From positions 40,635,649 to 40,699,648 of the forward strand of contig NC_087068.1 of NCBI RefSeq assembly GCF_963678635.1: a DNA stretch of 64,000 nucleotides. Reading direction: 5' to 3'. How positions within the stretch are numbered: position 1 is the first letter of the stretch; the number at the start of each line of letters is the position of its first letter. The translations under genes and the position numbers were made by a program. Under the pieces are notes generated by a model. The model saw nothing but the letters and a program-made list of their open reading frames with translations. It searched no databases and was not told where the DNA came from. Shown here piece after piece: positions 23,311 to 34,696 of the stretch. This DNA comes from Symsagittifera roscoffensis. Its lineage: Eukaryota > Xenacoelomorpha > Acoela > Convolutidae.

Positions 23311-23784
23311 TTCTTCAAAACCACTCTTGAACTGCTTCTATAAACAAATCACCTTTCCACCCCACATCCAAATAATGGACCCCATTGCCGCTAAACCAAC
23401 ATTAAGAAAGAAATGAAAAAGTTCTTCATTCAAGAAAGACAATATAATTCACTATGTAGATACACAAAGACATTGAGTTCCATTTTCATTGGAAGATTAT
23501 TTTCTGCCTATATCTATTTAGTCTATCCAAATTATCAAATAAGTGAACATTATTGAACAGAAAAACTCCTATTTAAAAAGCAACATAACGTAAACTTTCA
23601 AAAAATTTTTGAGATCTTGGTCAATATTAATGTCGCGAACGCTCTAGTGTACTTTACAATAATCTAAGGCTCAAGATTTATTTTTCTCTAACTCTACCTC
23701 GAAAATAAACAAGTGGCAGCCTATGGATAGGTTAAATGAAACAAAGTATAGTTTTATGAAGCAAACGACTTTTTTGCTTGATTA

Positions 23785-24536
23785 AAATCAGTTAGTTGAT
23801 GATTTGGATTAGAAACAATTTCTTAAATTAAAGGGCAACTGAGGCCATGTATTTGTGTGTGTCTTGTGGATAAGATTGCATTCCTATTGTGTTGAACTCT
23901 TTCAATTTTTCTAAAACATGGAACTAATTCTGTCAAAATTTGGTAATTTTACCGGGAATGAGATCCACTTTTTGGATGTGAGATGGAAAAATGAGTTTTT
24001 CAGAGAAGCAGTTGAACAGTGGTTATCATGAATTAATTGTTAAGTACTTTTATTTCCTCTATAGATGGCAGTCTGAAGTGTTCAGGCATCGGTCAAATTT
24101 TTCATCGTGTTGGTAAGATATTGAAAAAGACAAAGTAAACAATTCATTCAGTTCTGTTTTCAATTCCGAATGAAAAACATGTTTTTTTGTTTGCAGTACG
24201 GTGATTGACTTCATTTTGGATTTAAAAAACGTACGTTTTAGGACGCAGTTCAACTGCATCTTTTGAGGCCATCAACAATTTAGCATTTATTTGTCTCTTA
24301 AAAAAACTGCTCCTGATCTAAGTGAGATAAATGAGATACACTGAAGATTGAAGTAACACAACTAAAAAAATTTTTGACAGTTGTTGTCGAATTGTATCTA
24401 TGGTCATAACTTCATTTGACTTTGAAATGAGAGATTATAATCTAGAATCAAACCTAGATATTTGAATTCAGACTTTTTCTCTACATGTTGTTCATTGATT
24501 ACAAAAATGTCTGTTTCCACATCCTGTTTTGAAAAT
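23785..24536 (-). repeat. Inverted repeat 1, inner right arm
   Basis: Reverse complement of 19190-19950. The spacer between arms (about 19.95-23.78 kb, 3.8 kb) holds further diverged copies of the same LINE family. The arm is followed directly by an inverted copy of the unit-2 end, with the 18.53-19.19 kb segment deleted. Confidence 0.9.
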
Positions 24537-26275
24537 TTCAGCAAGAGTTTCTGCAAAAAATTGGCTTTTCTATAAAGTCAGAAAAAAAAAGAAGACCATC
24601 GAACCAATTATACATGTCCTAACTTGTATATTAATGAATGTAGCCGCTCCGGTAACAAAAAGACTGAGTTGGTGATTATGATTTAAAAACTTGATTTTGG
24701 TTATAATGATTCAATTTATACTGTCGTGAGTCATCAAAGTTGGCTTCAGATTGATTTCCAGAAAAATTGTTTGATTAATCACAAAAGGAATATTTTTCTT
24801 TTCATTAACAAGTAATTTAATCCAATACAGAACACTTTGAGTTTCCTTTAGTTTTAAAAATCTAGAAAAAATATATGTTACTTTTCTGCTTCAACTTGTC
24901 TAGTAAGACGAAAATTTTTCCGACAATTAAATTATAAGCATCAGTGATCTGTAAAATTGGTCGGATTTTGCTCAAAAAAAGCTTTTCTGCTTCGTTCTGT
25001 ATAAGTTCGGTCTCTATAGTATTTACAAGCTCTATGTGTTGAACAAAAATCTGCTTGCGCTTTTGTACTGTTATGGTTCCAACTTGAATAAAAATGCATT
25101 TGATTTGTTGATGGTCATATTTTTGCAGCCCCCGGATTGCGTGAAAAATGAAAAGAAAAGAATAAAAACAAAACAATTAAAACACACCCAAGTACATAGT
25201 TCCTCCCCATTGCCAGTAGTCGGAATAATTATCTAACAACAAGTGCCACTTAAAAGAATAAAATACAACAATGATAATGGTTAGATAAAATAAATGTATT
25301 CCACGTCATCTTTCCATAGGCTGCCACTGTTTTTTTTTTCAAAGTAGAATTAGTAGAAAAAAAAGACCTCAAGCCTGAAGAACGTAAATATCTTCGCAAC
25401 GTTGTTGTATTCTTGTATATTATTCAGAGATGACAGAGATCTCATAAACAAAAAAAAATTTCATGTTGCTGTTTAAATGTGTTTTTTTTTAGTTCGATAG
25501 TGTTCACTTCACTAGTTTGATGAATTGGATAATCTGAAATGATATTGGCTAGAAATCATCTTTTGATGAGAAACCAACTGAAGCCAAGTAGTTGAGTGCG
25601 TAAACTTTTTTTTATCAGCAACGAGATCCATTTTTTAAATTTTTAGATTTGGGACAAAAGAATTTTTTGAGAAGCTGTTTACAAAAGGTTAATCATGAAT
25701 TATTAAATTTTGTGCGATTAATTGTTCTGTAATTGGCTGTGGGCAGTTTCTACGCATAGACAAAAGCTTTCCTTTTATTATTACACATTGAATTAGATAG
25801 ATTTTTTATGCAGTGCGGTTGAAGAATTTGTTAAAGAGCTTAAAAATACATATTTTAGAGCCCAGTTGATCTGCATTTTTCAAAGACATCCTTGAATTAG
25901 CATTTAATTGATAAAAAAAACAACTGCATAGTATAATTGGTATAAAACAAAAGAGTGAAGCAATGCAAACAAACATATTGTCGGCAGTAGTTGTTCAGTT
26001 ATATCTACGGTCTTAATAACCTGAGCCAATTTTTCAAAAATTCTTCAATTGAAATTGAAATGAGAAAATTAAATCTAGAATCAAAAAAAGTATTTGCATT
26101 CAGTTTTTTCCTCTGCATAAAATTATTTGATAACAAGACGATCCGATTCCACATTCTAATTATCGTTTTTTTGACAGAATCATTTACTGCGATTTCATTG
26201 CTTTTAGGTTTTGCCAATTTTCAGCGAAAAAAGGTTAACTCGTTTTAGTATTTTTGTAGTTGGCTCAGAGCATCA
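24537..26275 (-). repeat. Inverted copy of the unit-1/2 3' half
   Basis: Reverse complement of about 16.95-18.52 kb (also of 12.31-13.84 kb). Matching landmarks are TAGCCGCTCCGGTAACAAAA near 24641, CTGCCACTG at 25320 and GGCTCAGAGCATCACT at 26261. It keeps about 165 bp near 25590-25790 that units 1 and 2 lack. Its outer end at about 26275 joins abruptly to an RT-RLE element. Confidence 0.8.
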
Positions 26276-28300
26276 CTCAGCATCTTCAGCAGTTTGTGAT
26301 AATTGTATGCGTCCTTATGCAGTTTTTGCGAAGTTTTGGCATGGGGGTTGAAAATTTTGATAAAAAAAGCGCGACTGAATCGTGAACCACAGAGTCCGTT
26401 TGCTTTAATGTCAACTTGTGCCTCATCTTCAGTCGTAGTTGAGTTGTTGACAAAGCTTTCGCCTTTCAACGCCTGAAATTTTGGCTCAATCTCGACGTCA
26501 CGGCGTACATCGTTCGTAAGTTTGGCTAATGTTTCTCTAATTTCATTGTGTCTTGTGTGTGTGACCGCCCTTTGCACAGTGCAGGGCATGTGTCAATTTA
26601 AAATTTGCACTTCATGCACAATTGAGAAGGGTTTTGGTCGGTTCTCATCCGTTTATTAAGTGAATGCCCTCTAGGAATTCTGATTTATTCAGATTGAAGT
26701 TGTATCTGTTTAGTGGTAAGCGCCAGTAAGAGGTTTCCTTTTCAGAGGCCAGGCTGATTGCGTATTTATCAGTTCCTTTGGGGAGTTTCGGAGATTTGTT
26801 TTCTTAACACTTATTCTATCAGTTTCTAACTTTTTGATTTTGATACAAAATTTTTCTTGCTAGTTAATTGCTGTAACAGTATCGTGAAATTCCAGTACTA
26901 GTGACGTTTTTTTAATACATTTTAGACAAATTTCTTGGTAGGATTGCAGCTTGATGTTAAAGCCGCCCATTTTAAAGGGTAAAGAAGATATCTCACGGGA
27001 CTGGGGGTTTAAAATGTCTTTGCCGACTAGGTTAGGCATTAGTTGTTCTCTGATAATCTTTTCACTGGTTTATTATAGCAGTCAAAAAGAAATTGGGTGA
27101 ATATTTTTGCAATTTCCGTTAGTTTTTTTAAAACTTTGATTTGCTCATTCGGATGAAACTAGAGACAATTTTTTCATTCAGATTCTGTTTCTATAACAGT
27201 ACCAAGCACTTGGGCTCCTGCCTTTATAGTGATTCCTGTATTTTTGATGATTTTCTCAGCTTCACCGAATTTTTCATCTTTTACTATGAGTTGGCATTTA
27301 TACGCTTCAACATGGTAGCCAGAAAATTTACCTAGTGATGCACTTTTATTGAGGATGGCTCGTAGGTTGTTAAACTTACCGACTGCGTTTCCATTGTGTG
27401 CGTACCATATCTGGATTACGTTGTCTACAGATAAAAATTTTATGAGGGGTAAATGGCTAGACCGTACATGGCCATTACTAGTGGTTCCCTCTGGGTTGTC
27501 CCTTATTGAGAGTAGATGGTTTTATGGTTTTTTTGCTTACGAATACTTCAAAAGGATTGGAGTACAAAATTTTTCTCGCCGTTAGATTAGATGGGAAGAT
27601 ATTTTTGATGTTTTTCAAGGCCAGCTTTCCATTTAGTTAGTTGAAAGCGTTTTTGGCATCTATCAGTAAAACAGCATCAATGGAGGTTTCGCGGTTTTGA
27701 TGTCTTTGATTGTGCATCGCATATTCAATGCCATATTTTTGCCCTAAACAGAGTTGGTAGTTTGAACCGAGCAACATGAGTTCATTTTTCTGGCATTTGC
27801 TTATTGTTCAACCTATTATCCTAGGCATCAGTTCCCCTATGCCTATGAGTCTTACTACTGGTTTCTTATCTTTGAGTATCAATCTAGATGCGTAATTTGG
27901 TTCCGTTAGTTCTGGATTTAGTTCTTCATTAGCCAATTTTTTGGCAATTTTAGCTAATGTTTTTGCAATCTCGATTGGTTGTTGTCTGAAGAGCGTTCAA
28001 AAACGTCTGCATTCATTTGCATCCAGGCCAGGTGGTCCACGGGATCTGTGCATTCTCATGGCTGCTTTCTTGATCTTTTGACCGTTTATCTGATCAAATA
28101 TCGATGGTTGGAAAGGAATTGTTTAATTTGAGACTGGTGTGAAATAGTTCTCATCAATTGGTTTAGATGGTGGGTGTTTCTTGATAAGAGTCTAATCTTT
28201 TGTTTTATTTTAGACAATTTGGAATAACGCGAAATAACGCCTTCGGATGTGTCCGTTAGTTCTGCTAATGCGCTTAATATTTTTCCAGTATTCATTTGTT
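26276..28300 (-). pseudogene. RT-RLE element type II, left-arm copy
   Basis: Minus-strand relic of an RT with a C-terminal CCHC finger and PD-(D/E)xK-like (restriction-like) endonuclease. From N to C: a leader block (28086-28295); RT with a decayed G-T-T-Q-R-E-P-L-V-M-A-M-Y (family T-T-Q-G-D-P-L-A-M) near 27480; I-Q-I-W-Y-A-H-N near 27400, where the usual Y-A-D-D is lost; G-Y-H-V-E-A-Y-K-C-Q-L-I-V-K-D-E-K; then THTRHNEIRETLAKL...R-D-V-E-I-E-P-K-F-Q...Q-V-D-I-K-A-N-G...I-K-I-F-N-P-H-A at 26276-26589. It is cut at 26275 by LINE-family sequence. Stops and frameshifts throughout. Confidence 0.75.
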
Positions 28301-28521
28301 TTTTTAACTGTTGTGCTTCAATTTCAATTTTTCTTTTTTCCCTCCTATCAACCGCATTTACAGCCCCTTCTTTTTGTTATATTGGTCATCCAGGTCTCCT
28401 TCTTTCCAATGCTTATGTCGCCTTGTTATTGTTATAGATAAAGATCCATCGGTTTAGGACTGTGTTTTGAACAGTAGTAAATGTGGAAAGATCATTGCTG
28501 CGTGCATTGCGAAGGTGGTTT

Positions 28522-28752
28522 TTATTCTTTTATATTGAAAGTACCTAGAGTTAAGAGATTGGGTACTATTTTGGTAGAATTGTCCTTGTGAATGATACAC
28601 TTATAGCTCTCAAATTGTTTAGAAATTATAAGTTTGCGTTTGAGAAAATGTAGCGGTATATTTTCTAACAAATTGTAAGATTCGTTAACTTGTAAAAACT
28701 CACCCTTCGCCATTCCGATGTAGAAAAAGAATTCTCTAATAAAATTGAACAA
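28522..28752 (-). repeat. Shared 5' leader block, left-arm copy
   Basis: A 76-codon frame whose inverted partner is 54828-55058. A diverged relative of the same leader (AAAATATACCGC(G/T)ACATTTTC, then ACAAACTTATAA) precedes the type I element at about 53150, with its left-arm match near 30510-30560. It therefore looks like a 5' leader common to both RT-RLE types. Whether the frame is translated is unknown. Confidence 0.5.
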
Positions 28753-28899
28753 AAATCTCGTAGGCTTTCAAGTGTGGTATTATATGAAAACCTTGTTTTT
28801 TATTATGAAAGAGTAAATTATAATGTGAATAGAAGTAAGGAGGGTAAACTCAGAGTTAAAAATTGCACAGATTAAACCGGAGTTGAAAGTGACTCAACA

Positions 28900-30500
28900 A
28901 AATTGACTTGATATATGGCTACAGGTTTATCATATACTTATAAAAAGCTACGCTTTTGTTCTTCTGGCTCGATAAATATTTAAAAAATTTGAAAGTGTTT
29001 TTATCATTAATGGTGCCGAGTACACAAGCAGCGTTCGCAGCCTGTATTGCGAAGGAGATTCTCTGTTTAAGAAAACTACCTGCTCTGGATTCTTCGGTAC
29101 ACGTGCACCAGATCCTACAAAGCGTATTTAGAAAAAACTCAGTGCTAGGGCAGGCGCCACCCTGAACATAAAAAAAACATTTGGTCGAAAAAGTATCTAT
29201 CATTAATTACATCTCTATGTTTGTCAAATTTTCGATCATCTGCATCGGCCGAGGCCGTTCCGGGCTTACAAACCAAGAGTGCTCTTATTCTACTAGGGGC
29301 TAGAAGTCAACTACCGTTATATCCAACAGGAGCTGCCTACCAACAGCCCATGGGATGAGAGTCAAACCGTCTGATTGCTGATCTGTCCTGTAGAGGTGCC
29401 GTGGCTCTAAAACAGAAAGAACGTTAGTAGAGGAAAAACTTTGCTTTATAAGGGCATTCAAATTTGATTGCCTAGAGAATCTTCCTGCACTTTTGAGACA
29501 AGATAGGCCATACCATCCATCTTTGACTACATCTTTTCCGCAAAGACATCTATGTTTTTCACAAAATAATGAACAACAGCTGATGATTCGAAATTTCTCA
29601 GCTGATGATTCGACAATTTGATACTTAGATTCTTACACGGTTTGAATTCAACCATTGTGATTCGAACTTATCCTGCTGAGCATTGAATATTTTTACTTCA
29701 ATAGGTTCTAGTTTATAAAATCATCAAAGAAATTTCTTTATCGAAAATGGGCGTTATCAAAATTTTCCGCAGCTACTTCACATTCTGCTGAATCAAAGCA
29801 AGTTCTAATGCATCATTTTATGTTCCATCCTCGTGCTTCAAAACAAAAATCTCACTTAAGGTAGCTTTTGCTTCTTTTGCTGAGGCTAAAAAAGCTGGTA
29901 AAGCTAGTAGGCAAGAGGAAGATAGACCCAAGCAGCCTATGGCTGCCAGAGGAACTGCTTGCAAAAATTGGCTGTCATTCAATTCTACAATTGTTACCTT
30001 GCATAAAGAGTATCTTAAAATTCGATCGTATTTTTCTAAACAAATGTTTTGCAAAAAAACAAGTACTTTTACGCACAACATATAAGAGTTTCAGCATGCT
30101 AAAGCAATTTTTAAGAGGTAAAAACCATAATGTGCATCCAGCTTATCAACAACCTCCGCAATCTTCTTTTCCAGCTCAGCTATTTTTTCATTTAAAAATT
30201 TTTTTCGACAAGAATCGCCTAGAGGCGAGCCCAAGATTACAAGTTCATCCTTGGACTTTTATTTTACTTTTGGAATCAAACCTCAATATTATGATTCCTT
30301 GAAATTTCGAAAAAGTTTAGCGAAAAATCTTCCGAGACTTTTATGCGTTTTTCAGACTAAATTAGATTGAAATTAGTGACAGACTGCCCTCCTTATAAGT
30401 TTAATTCTACTACTTTCTCAAATTTTTTTTACTATAATTAACAATGCTGGTATTACTATGATGAAGTTGTCTTTGAGAATAAAACACTTGCACTTTCAAA
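28900..30500 (-). pseudogene. RT-RLE element type I, left-arm copy
   Basis: Minus-strand relic of a second RT-RLE type. It keeps the C-terminal RT/thumb region (29818-30081: L-E-K-Y-D-R-I-L-R-Y...FLQAVPLAAIGCLGL...L-A-L-P-A-F-L-A-S-A), a C-x-C-x9-H-x3-C finger (C-L-C-G...W-Y-G-L-S-C near 29510), an R-T-D...S-D-G-L-T-L-I-P-W-A-V-G-R-Q-L-L-L-D-I-T-V-V-D nuclease core near 29310-29400, and a C-terminal F-L-K-Q-R-I-S-F-A-I-Q...C-V-L-G-T (28919-29203). The catalytic RT core is absent and several stops are present. Confidence 0.7.
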
Positions 30501-31021
30501 TCATTTAAAAGTTATAAGTTTGTCACTCAGGAAAATGTCGCGGTATATTTTAGCTTTTCAAACAAAGTTTTTGTTTCGCTAACTCGTAAACCCTTGCCCT
30601 ATGGCCCTTTTAGCATTACAATGATAAAAGTTACTAACAAGTTGCCAAAATTGGAAATTAATGACGAATAAGTTACCCTGAGTATGGTTGAAGCAAAATT
30701 TTTTCTTCTAATAAACATAAACGTATGACAACTTTTGTTTTGATAAATTTTTGATTCATCATACTTCGCGAGATTTCGGAATTGAAAAAAATATACACAA
30801 GTTAACTTGCAAATTATGACATGCGAAATTCATACAGAGTCTGTCTAATTAAGTTGCTTTTTCGAAGGACCACTCTATCAGAGTAGCACCTCGCTGATTT
30901 TGCTTTTTCATCTAATTCAATCAACTTGTTTGAAAAAATAACAACAAAATTAGACACCAGAAACTGCATTTTAATAAAATTCTATTTTCAATTGGTTATC
31001 TTAAACCAGGTCGACCGTAAC
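30501..31021 (-). repeat. Element leader/flank, left-arm copy
   Basis: About 520 bp matching 52.64-53.16 kb in reverse complement, including ACCACTCTATCAGAGTAGCACC near 30870 and ACCAGGTCGACCGTAAC at 31005-31021. No gene seen. Its end marks the point where a LINE is inserted in each arm. Confidence 0.7.
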
Positions 31022-31081
31022 TTATTAAACAGTTTTTTTAGAGAGATATGTACTCCGAGGGGTAGCCGTGTGTGACCACTA

Positions 31082-31700
31082 ATGGTATACATTATTGGAG
31101 CCAGCTGTTTTCATAGACTGACACAATCCCTAAAGTACAATAACAGGAAGAAATTCAAAGCCCAATCAACCTCTATCAGCGGACTTTCCTTGAACCTCAA
31201 CGCCAGGAATCCCCTCAAGGTAGTCCATAATCTGTTCAAAAATCAAGGAGTACTTCGACAACGCAAAGACATATCATCTGGCCCGATATTATCAATAATA
31301 TCATCGCCGCCCACTCAAGCAACTATTGTTCAATTTGAGACATATACCGACCCCTTAGTCCTGGCAAACTTGCTAGGACTCTCAAAATCCTCAAGAAAAA
31401 TACAGTATTAAAGCAGTTATGTACACGCAAAGGCAAGGGACTCCAGACCTCTCATTCGCTTTGAGAGATGGTGGAATCCTGATCATAGCAGTACGGAAAA
31501 ATCTGCTCCTGAGAAAAGAAAAAAGAAATCCCGAGCTTCTATACGAACTTACCCGATCCACCCCCAAACAGCAATTGACCATCAACTGGTTTCAAAAGTT
31601 CTGCGTAACAGTCATTACATACGTGGACTTATTCGCAAGAAACGATCAAAGAAGAAGAAGATAAACAAAGCACAGAAAGACAGACAAAAGAAAAGAGAGG
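31082..31700 (+). pseudogene. LINE-1 ORF1-like N-terminal region
   Basis: Overlapping frames at 31082-31411 (starts M-V-Y-I-I-G-A-S-C-F-H-R-L) and 31419-31664, ending in a strongly basic tract (K-K-K / R-R-R-R around 31640-31740). The I-I-G-A-S start resembles the first block of SGNH-hydrolase/esterase domains found in some CR1 ORF1 proteins (G-D-S, here G-A-S), but the rest is not convincing. The region is broken by stops. Confidence 0.35.
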
Positions 31701-31777
31701 GAAAACCAGTCCAAAGAAAAACCAGGAGGAGAAGGAAAGCCAGGAAAACTTGGGTAAGAGTAAATTTTTCTCTTTTT

Positions 31778-32040
31778 CCTGTGAGTCCGGAAGTGAAAAA
31801 CCTTGGAATCGCGGAATAGAAAAGAATTATGTTTGTGCTTACTCACATCTTGTTTGGGCCAGTGAATCCGGAGGTTAAAAACCTGAGATTCGCGGTTCTA
31901 AGCAGCAGTTTTCTCTTCTTCTAGACCCAGTAAATGCGGAGGTGAAAAAGCTTGGAGTCGCGGTTGTGGAAAATTTATTTTCTCGAAACATTTTCAATCA
32001 AACCCAGTGAATCTGGAGATGAACAACCTTATAATTGCGG
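31778..32040 (+). repeat. Four-copy 37-39 bp minisatellite encoding a P-V-N-x-E-V-K-N-L-x-I/V-A motif
   Basis: Copies start at 31778, 31859, 31927 and 32004, spacing 81, 68 and 77 bp. Each reads close to CCAGTGAATCCGGAGGTGAA followed by AACCTTGGAATCGCGGTT; in frame this is P-V-N/S-x-E-V-K-N/K-L-x-x-A. Spacers are T/C-rich. It lies between the basic tract and the finger of LINE-1. Confidence 0.75.
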
Positions 32041-32046
32041 GATTGA

Positions 32047-32295
32047 GTGGAAAAGCCTCCTCTTTCTTCAATCGAAAATTGCAAAATTTGCACCAGAAGT
32101 ATTGGTAAACAAGAAGCCACCTTCTTTTGTACAGTGTGCGGCGATACAATGCACATGACCACAGCGTGTACAGGCATGTCCCATGTAGCCATAACGGGTA
32201 TCCAAGAAGATAGTCAGAACGTGCTCCTCTTGTGCAACCAAAGAGTACAGATGAACAAACTCGCAAGCAGTAAAGAACAGGAAAAGCTACAATAA
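32047..32295 (+). pseudogene. LINE-1 PHD-like zinc finger segment
   Basis: An 82-codon open frame with N-C-K-I-C-T...F-F-C-T-V-C-G-D-T-M-H-M-T-T-A-C: C-x2-C-x10-C-x2-C-x4-H-x4-C, then V-L-L-L-C-N further on. This matches the treble-clef PHD-like finger that precedes the endonuclease or sits in ORF1 of many CR1/Jockey LINEs. It is probably part of a longer ORF, now broken by the stop at 32293. Confidence 0.7.
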
Positions 32296-32365
32296 AATGA
32301 ACTCAAAATGAAAGAGACTGTATTTCCACTTCGAGCCTAGTTTCCATCGCACTCAAAACGGCTTT

Positions 32366-33139
32366 ATGCACAAGAAATCGGCAGTACTGCAACTCCTAAC
32401 CTTCGTTGATAACATTTATAAAAATCTTGACCAAATGAAATCCAGTGACATCAGCTCTCTCTACGTTGACTTCAGCAAAGCCTTCGACAAAGTGTCTCAC
32501 CTGAAACTTGTTGAAAAATTATCTAACCTTGGCATCCTGGAATTAATCGTAAGTTACCTAACAGAAAGGCAACAGAGAGTTAAAATTGGATGTTTTAAGT
32601 CATCCATTTCACAATGCACTAGCGGTGTTCCCCAAGGTTCTATCCTTGGACCATTAATGCTCCTGGTATATGTGAACGACCTTCCTGATGGAATAGAAGA
32701 CGGAGAAGCCTTCGGTTATTCGGACGATTTTAAAGTGGTGACCACATCTTTAAGCCACGCAGAAAAGGCAACTCCACAAATAGTAAAATGGAGCTTCGAA
32801 AGTAAAATGATTTTCAATGTTGACAAAATCAACATACTGTGCATAAAAGGAGAAAAACAAACAAACGAACGATTAAAAACCGTCACATCACAGAAAGATC
32901 TCGGAGTCATCATGTCTAACAGTTTATCCTGGAGTGAAAACTGTAGTAGGCGAACACTTAAAGGCTGGAGGTATTTATATTTCCTCATCAGAAAAACTTC
33001 GAAAAATGCATTGCTAGAGACAAAAATGAATGCCTATGCAGGAAATGTAGTACCAGTGCTTACTTACGCATCGCAGGTTTGGTACCCGTTAAAAACTGAA
33101 ATGAGGAAGATAGAGCAAGTAGAGCCACCAAATGGATAA
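32366..33139 (+). pseudogene. LINE-1 reverse transcriptase
   Basis: A 257-codon open frame with an intact-looking non-LTR RT core. Motif A is S-L-Y-V-D-F-S-K-A-F-D-K-V (Asp at residue 35), motif B is S-G-V-P-Q-G-S-I-L-G-P-L-M-L-L-V-Y-V-N-D (about 86-105), motif C is F-G-Y-S-D-D-F-K-V (Asp pair 120-121), then a K-D-L-G-V-I-M-S-N-S-L-S-W thumb block near residue 175. The ORF lacks the N-terminal fingers and an endonuclease, so it is a remnant. It continues after a frame change in 33178-33444. Confidence 0.9.
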
Positions 33140-33177
33140 CCAACGGGACTGCAGATTAAAAAGAAAGTTTTCTACGC

Positions 33178-33444
33178 TTGAAAATATTGCCTCTATCAAC
33201 GTACATGGAAGTCAAAGATATTCTATACTTCATTTCTGTGCTAGAAGGAAACTGTGAGGCTAAAAACATGCCAGTGACAAAGAGCCGTGGAGGGCTTACA
33301 AGACAGCAGACCGAACTCTATGTCCCCCAACAGCGCCTCAAGAAATGCAACGAAAACTTCTGGATCCGCGCACCAAAACTATTAAATTTAGAGCAAAGAA
33401 GCCTGTTTGCAGATGAAATCATCAACAAAAACAGAATCGCTTAA
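33178..33444 (+). pseudogene. LINE-1 C-terminal region
   Basis: An 88-codon frame following the RT frame, with L-P-L-S-T-Y...D-I-L-Y-F...N-E-N-F-W-I-R-A-P-K-L-L-N-L, the pattern seen at the C-terminus of CR1-group LINE proteins (F-x-x-R-A-P-x-L-W-N-x-L-P). Past the stop, frames give C-S-W-R-V-L-C-P-C before the (TAC)n tail. Confidence 0.65.
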
Positions 33445-33597
33445 CTATACCACGCGTTCTTCCGTGACAGATTCAACGAGATTGACTCTTGCTCGTGGAG
33501 AGTGCTATGCCCATGTTGAAACTGTAATTTTTTGAAAAATTTCGCGCCACTTGAAAACTGAGGGGTGAAAACCCTAGAGCAGATGCTCTAATTCCTA

Positions 33598-33622
33598 TAC
33601 TACTACTACTACTACTACTACT
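33598..33622 (+). repeat. (TAC)8 microsatellite, LINE-1 3' tail
   Basis: Eight TAC repeats at the 3' end of LINE-1, directly followed by the arm sequence AATCAGTTTT. Confidence 0.95.
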
Positions 33623-34696
33623 AATCAGTTTTCCTTGCACGGCAACCGGCTATCCATGTTAGCCATTGTTATCTGACGACTGCGAGTGAGAAATCGATCA
33701 ATACACATTTTAAACCCACTTTCAAGTTTAAAACAGAAAATTATTACTAATACTACATAAACACGATGGACATATAGTAAGAAAAAATTAGAAAACAAAA
33801 AATGATCAAGAGATGCAATTTTTAATTTTTAAAGAGGCGATGCGGAGGTTTTGGAAAAATAAAGGAAGAACACTTCAATTACTGTAAAAAAGTCTATGCA
33901 TCAATACAGTAAAAAGTAATAAAGATTATTTCAGGTTTTCAGATTAATTGATTCAGTGGTAATTAAAAATACAATTAGACAAACGATTAAAATGCGTTGA
34001 TTTTACTGCTGGAATGAAAACATCAAATTAAGAATGACTTTTAAGAAAAACATTTTACACAAAGATTAGAAAACTCAATCCTAAAAAATTTGGTTAAGTT
34101 TAATGGCTAGATATTTAAATCTTCTAATGAAAAAGAACTCAGACCATAGTTATGTGAGTGCACACAGGATTAGAAGGCATTTGTTTGTTGAAGAACTCTT
34201 TCAATTTTTTTTTCCAAAATATTGAAAAAGTGTTTTCAAGTTTCCGTTATTTTACAGGCAATGATCTCCGTTTTTTTGATGCGAGATGGAAAAAAGAGAC
34301 GAACAGTTTGTTATCAAGATAAGATGATTGTTTAGTGTGATTATTAATATAGTAATTTGATGTCGGCAATTTTAACGCATTGGCGAAAGCTTTCTTATTA
34401 TTGGTAAGATTGTGAGATAGATATGATAAACATTCGATTCAATTCTGGTTTTATTCCGATAAAAGAACTGTTCATGCATGACTTTAATTTGTAGCTTCAA
34501 AACGCACATTACAAAACCCAGTACAATTGATTTTTTAAGATATCTTTCATATTGCAATTCTTTGTTGCAGAAAAAACTGCTGCGTTATCTAGATGGATTG
34601 AACTTAAAACTCACGCAAGGCAACAAAAATATTTTAGCCAGTTCTCGTCCAATTGTGTATTTGGTCTTGTTCCTTAGGGCTAATTTTTGGAAAATG
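33623..34696 (-). repeat. LINE-family 3' segment upstream of the copia LTR (left arm)
   Basis: About 1.07 kb matching, in reverse complement, 48053-49120 and each 2396-bp array unit (41.34-42.42 and 43.74-44.81 kb). It shows CTCACTCGCAGTCGTC-type and TTAAATCTTCTAATGAAAAAG-type landmarks. Its order and the minus-strand frame near 34372-34557 match the C-terminal region of the old LINE family (compare 48199-48441). No intact gene. Confidence 0.65.

Larger units (their letters stand above)
19951..23784 (+). repeat. Diverged LINE-family copies in the inverted-repeat spacer
   Basis: Two partial copies lie head to tail. Landmarks are GGCAGGCTTTGGAAAG near 20127 and GTGGCAGCCTATGGACAG near 21232 (again near 23715), GGAGGAACTAAGTATTTGTG near 21348 and GGGGAGGAATTTTGATTTCG near 21998. 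Spacing between equivalent landmarks (17712 to 20127; 21232 to 23715) is about 2.4-2.5 kb, close to the 2396-bp unit at 40-46 kb. Many frames of 60-90 codons occur but only the RT fragment at 22510-22809 is recognisable. Confidence 0.6.
31022..33622 (+). mobile_element. LINE-1: decayed CR1/Jockey-like LINE in the left arm
   Basis: About 2.6 kb inserted in the left arm between ACCGTAAC and AATCAGTTTT. It contains an ORF1-like part, a PHD-like finger, RT and C-terminal domain, and ends in (TAC)8 (33598-33622), a typical LINE tail. A probable degenerate target duplication is AAACAGTTTT near 31027 against AATCAGTTTT right after the tail (9 of 10). GC content is visibly higher than the flanks. The endonuclease is missing: the finger frame ends at 32295 and RT begins at 32366. 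Confidence 0.8.
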
